A stretch of DNA of 14,130 nucleotides, from positions 1 to 14,130 of the forward strand of contig JAJYTJ010000062.1 in assembly GCA_021793115.1 (NCBI GenBank). The letters are read 5' to 3'. The position numbers and the translations under genes are program-made. A model generated the notes under the pieces. It saw only the letters and a list, made by a program, of their open reading frames with translations. It was not told where the DNA came from and ran no database searches. The stretch is from Actinomycetes bacterium. Its GTDB lineage: Bacteria > Actinomycetota > Actinomycetes > Actinomycetales > Cellulomonadaceae. Shown here piece after piece: positions 13,630 to 14,130 of this stretch (its first letter is position 1; every line of letters begins with the position of its first letter).

Positions 13630-14130
13630 CTTCGACAACGTGATCGGCACGAGCCTCGATGAACGCGCGAAGCGGCTGCAGGGTGCCGCACTCGACCCGG
13701 GTGCGCTCGCGGCGCTCGTCACAGGCGTGCGCCGCCGGCGCCGGCGACGTCAGGTCGACCGCGCCTTCGCCGGCGTCGGCGTCGCGGCCGTGCTCGTGGC
13801 CGTGGTAGCGCTCGGCGGCGGGCACGAGAGCCCGGCGCCCGCGCACACCCCGACGGCGTCGGTGACGACCACCCCGTCCGTCACGGCGACACCGACGCCG
13901 ATCGCCACACCGACCCCGGTCGTCACGCCGACCGTGTCGCCACGCCCGACACGGGCCGAGATCGACGCCGGCTACGGCCTGCCCGCCACCGTCCCCGCCC
14001 CCGACGGCATCTGGGACCAGGTGGGCGCGGGCTGGGTGCTGGGCATCTACCGACCCCTCTGGGCGTTCGACGACCTCCCGCCGCTGCGCAACACCCTGGT
14101 CCTCACCTCGGCGACGGGCACGGCCTACCG
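13622..14130 (+). CDS. Sigma-operon membrane protein, partial at the right edge
   Basis: GTG 13622 overlaps the end of the sigma gene by 8 bases and opens a frame that leaves the window after 169 codons. Residues 1-44 are cytoplasmic and end in a run of seven arginines (37-43). About 50-66 form a membrane helix (AGVGVAAVLVAVVALGG). Residues 70-110 are a Thr/Pro/Val/Ser linker with TPTP repeats, likely spanning the cell wall. From about 111 a globular extracytoplasmic domain begins (EIDAGYGLPATVPAPDGIWD, then VGAGWVLGIYRPLW). The layout matches the partner of the first sigma factor, so an anti-sigma or signal-sensing role is inferred. No zinc-binding anti-sigma motif is seen in the cytoplasmic part. 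The outer domain is not recognised. Confidence 0.75.
   Translation, partial: MRDFDNVIGTSLDERAKRLQGAALDPGALAALVTGVRRRRRRRQVDRAFAGVGVAAVLVAVVALGGGHESPAPAHTPTASVTTTPSVTATPTPIATPTPVVTPTVSPRPTRAEIDAGYGLPATVPAPDGIWDQVGAGWVLGIYRPLWAFDDLPPLRNTLVLTSATGTAY

Noticed and set aside
1..14130. CRISPR array, retron or toxin-antitoxin pair
   Set aside because: No regularly spaced repeats, reverse transcriptase or paired small genes of known type were seen.

Overview
The window is high-GC DNA with strongly G/C-ending codons, GTG starts, leaderless or weak ribosome sites and SigE-type ECF sigma factors. This suggests an actinomycete, most like Cellulomonadaceae/Micrococcales; the genus is an inference. It falls into two parts that meet near position 7000.

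Left part (1-6172): a compact defence island, all on the + strand. A type I restriction-modification pair (HsdM, HsdS, overlapping by 4 bases) is followed, after a gap of about 270 bases containing two perfect small palindromes, by a two-gene Gabija-type operon: GajA (OLD-family ATPase-TOPRIM nuclease) and GajB (UvrD/Rep-like superfamily 1 helicase), whose start and stop codons overlap as ATGA. HsdM is 5'-truncated. Its homology to the family begins abruptly at about base 90, and bases 37-89 look like the multiple-repeat terminus of an insertion sequence (IS21-like), so the methyltransferase gene was probably broken by a transposon. No hsdR is present in the window.

Junction (6173-7245): a strong sigma70-type promoter with only short or decayed reading frames after it, including a frame-broken membrane/signal segment. 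Next come paired direct repeats, then a 23-base copy of a tmRNA (or tRNA) 3' end lacking the rest of the RNA, and then the N-terminal arm-binding domain of a tyrosine integrase that stops after about 55 residues. I read this as the attachment site of an integrative element carrying the defence island, next to the stump of a second element that used the same site.

Right part (7245-14130): probably resident chromosome. It holds a leftward small protein of unknown function and a rightward membrane-anchored PQQ-like beta-propeller protein closed by a good hairpin terminator. These are followed by two tandem ECF sigma-factor operons, each pairing a sigma gene with a single-pass membrane protein that has a large extracytoplasmic domain. 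The two sigma genes share the same promoter motif, CAACC-N16-CGTTG, which points to autoregulation or cross-regulation. The last gene runs off the right edge.

The known families are clear. The new points are the broken hsdM, the accreted att/integrase junction, the two near-homologous target-recognition domains of HsdS, and the shared sigma promoter.
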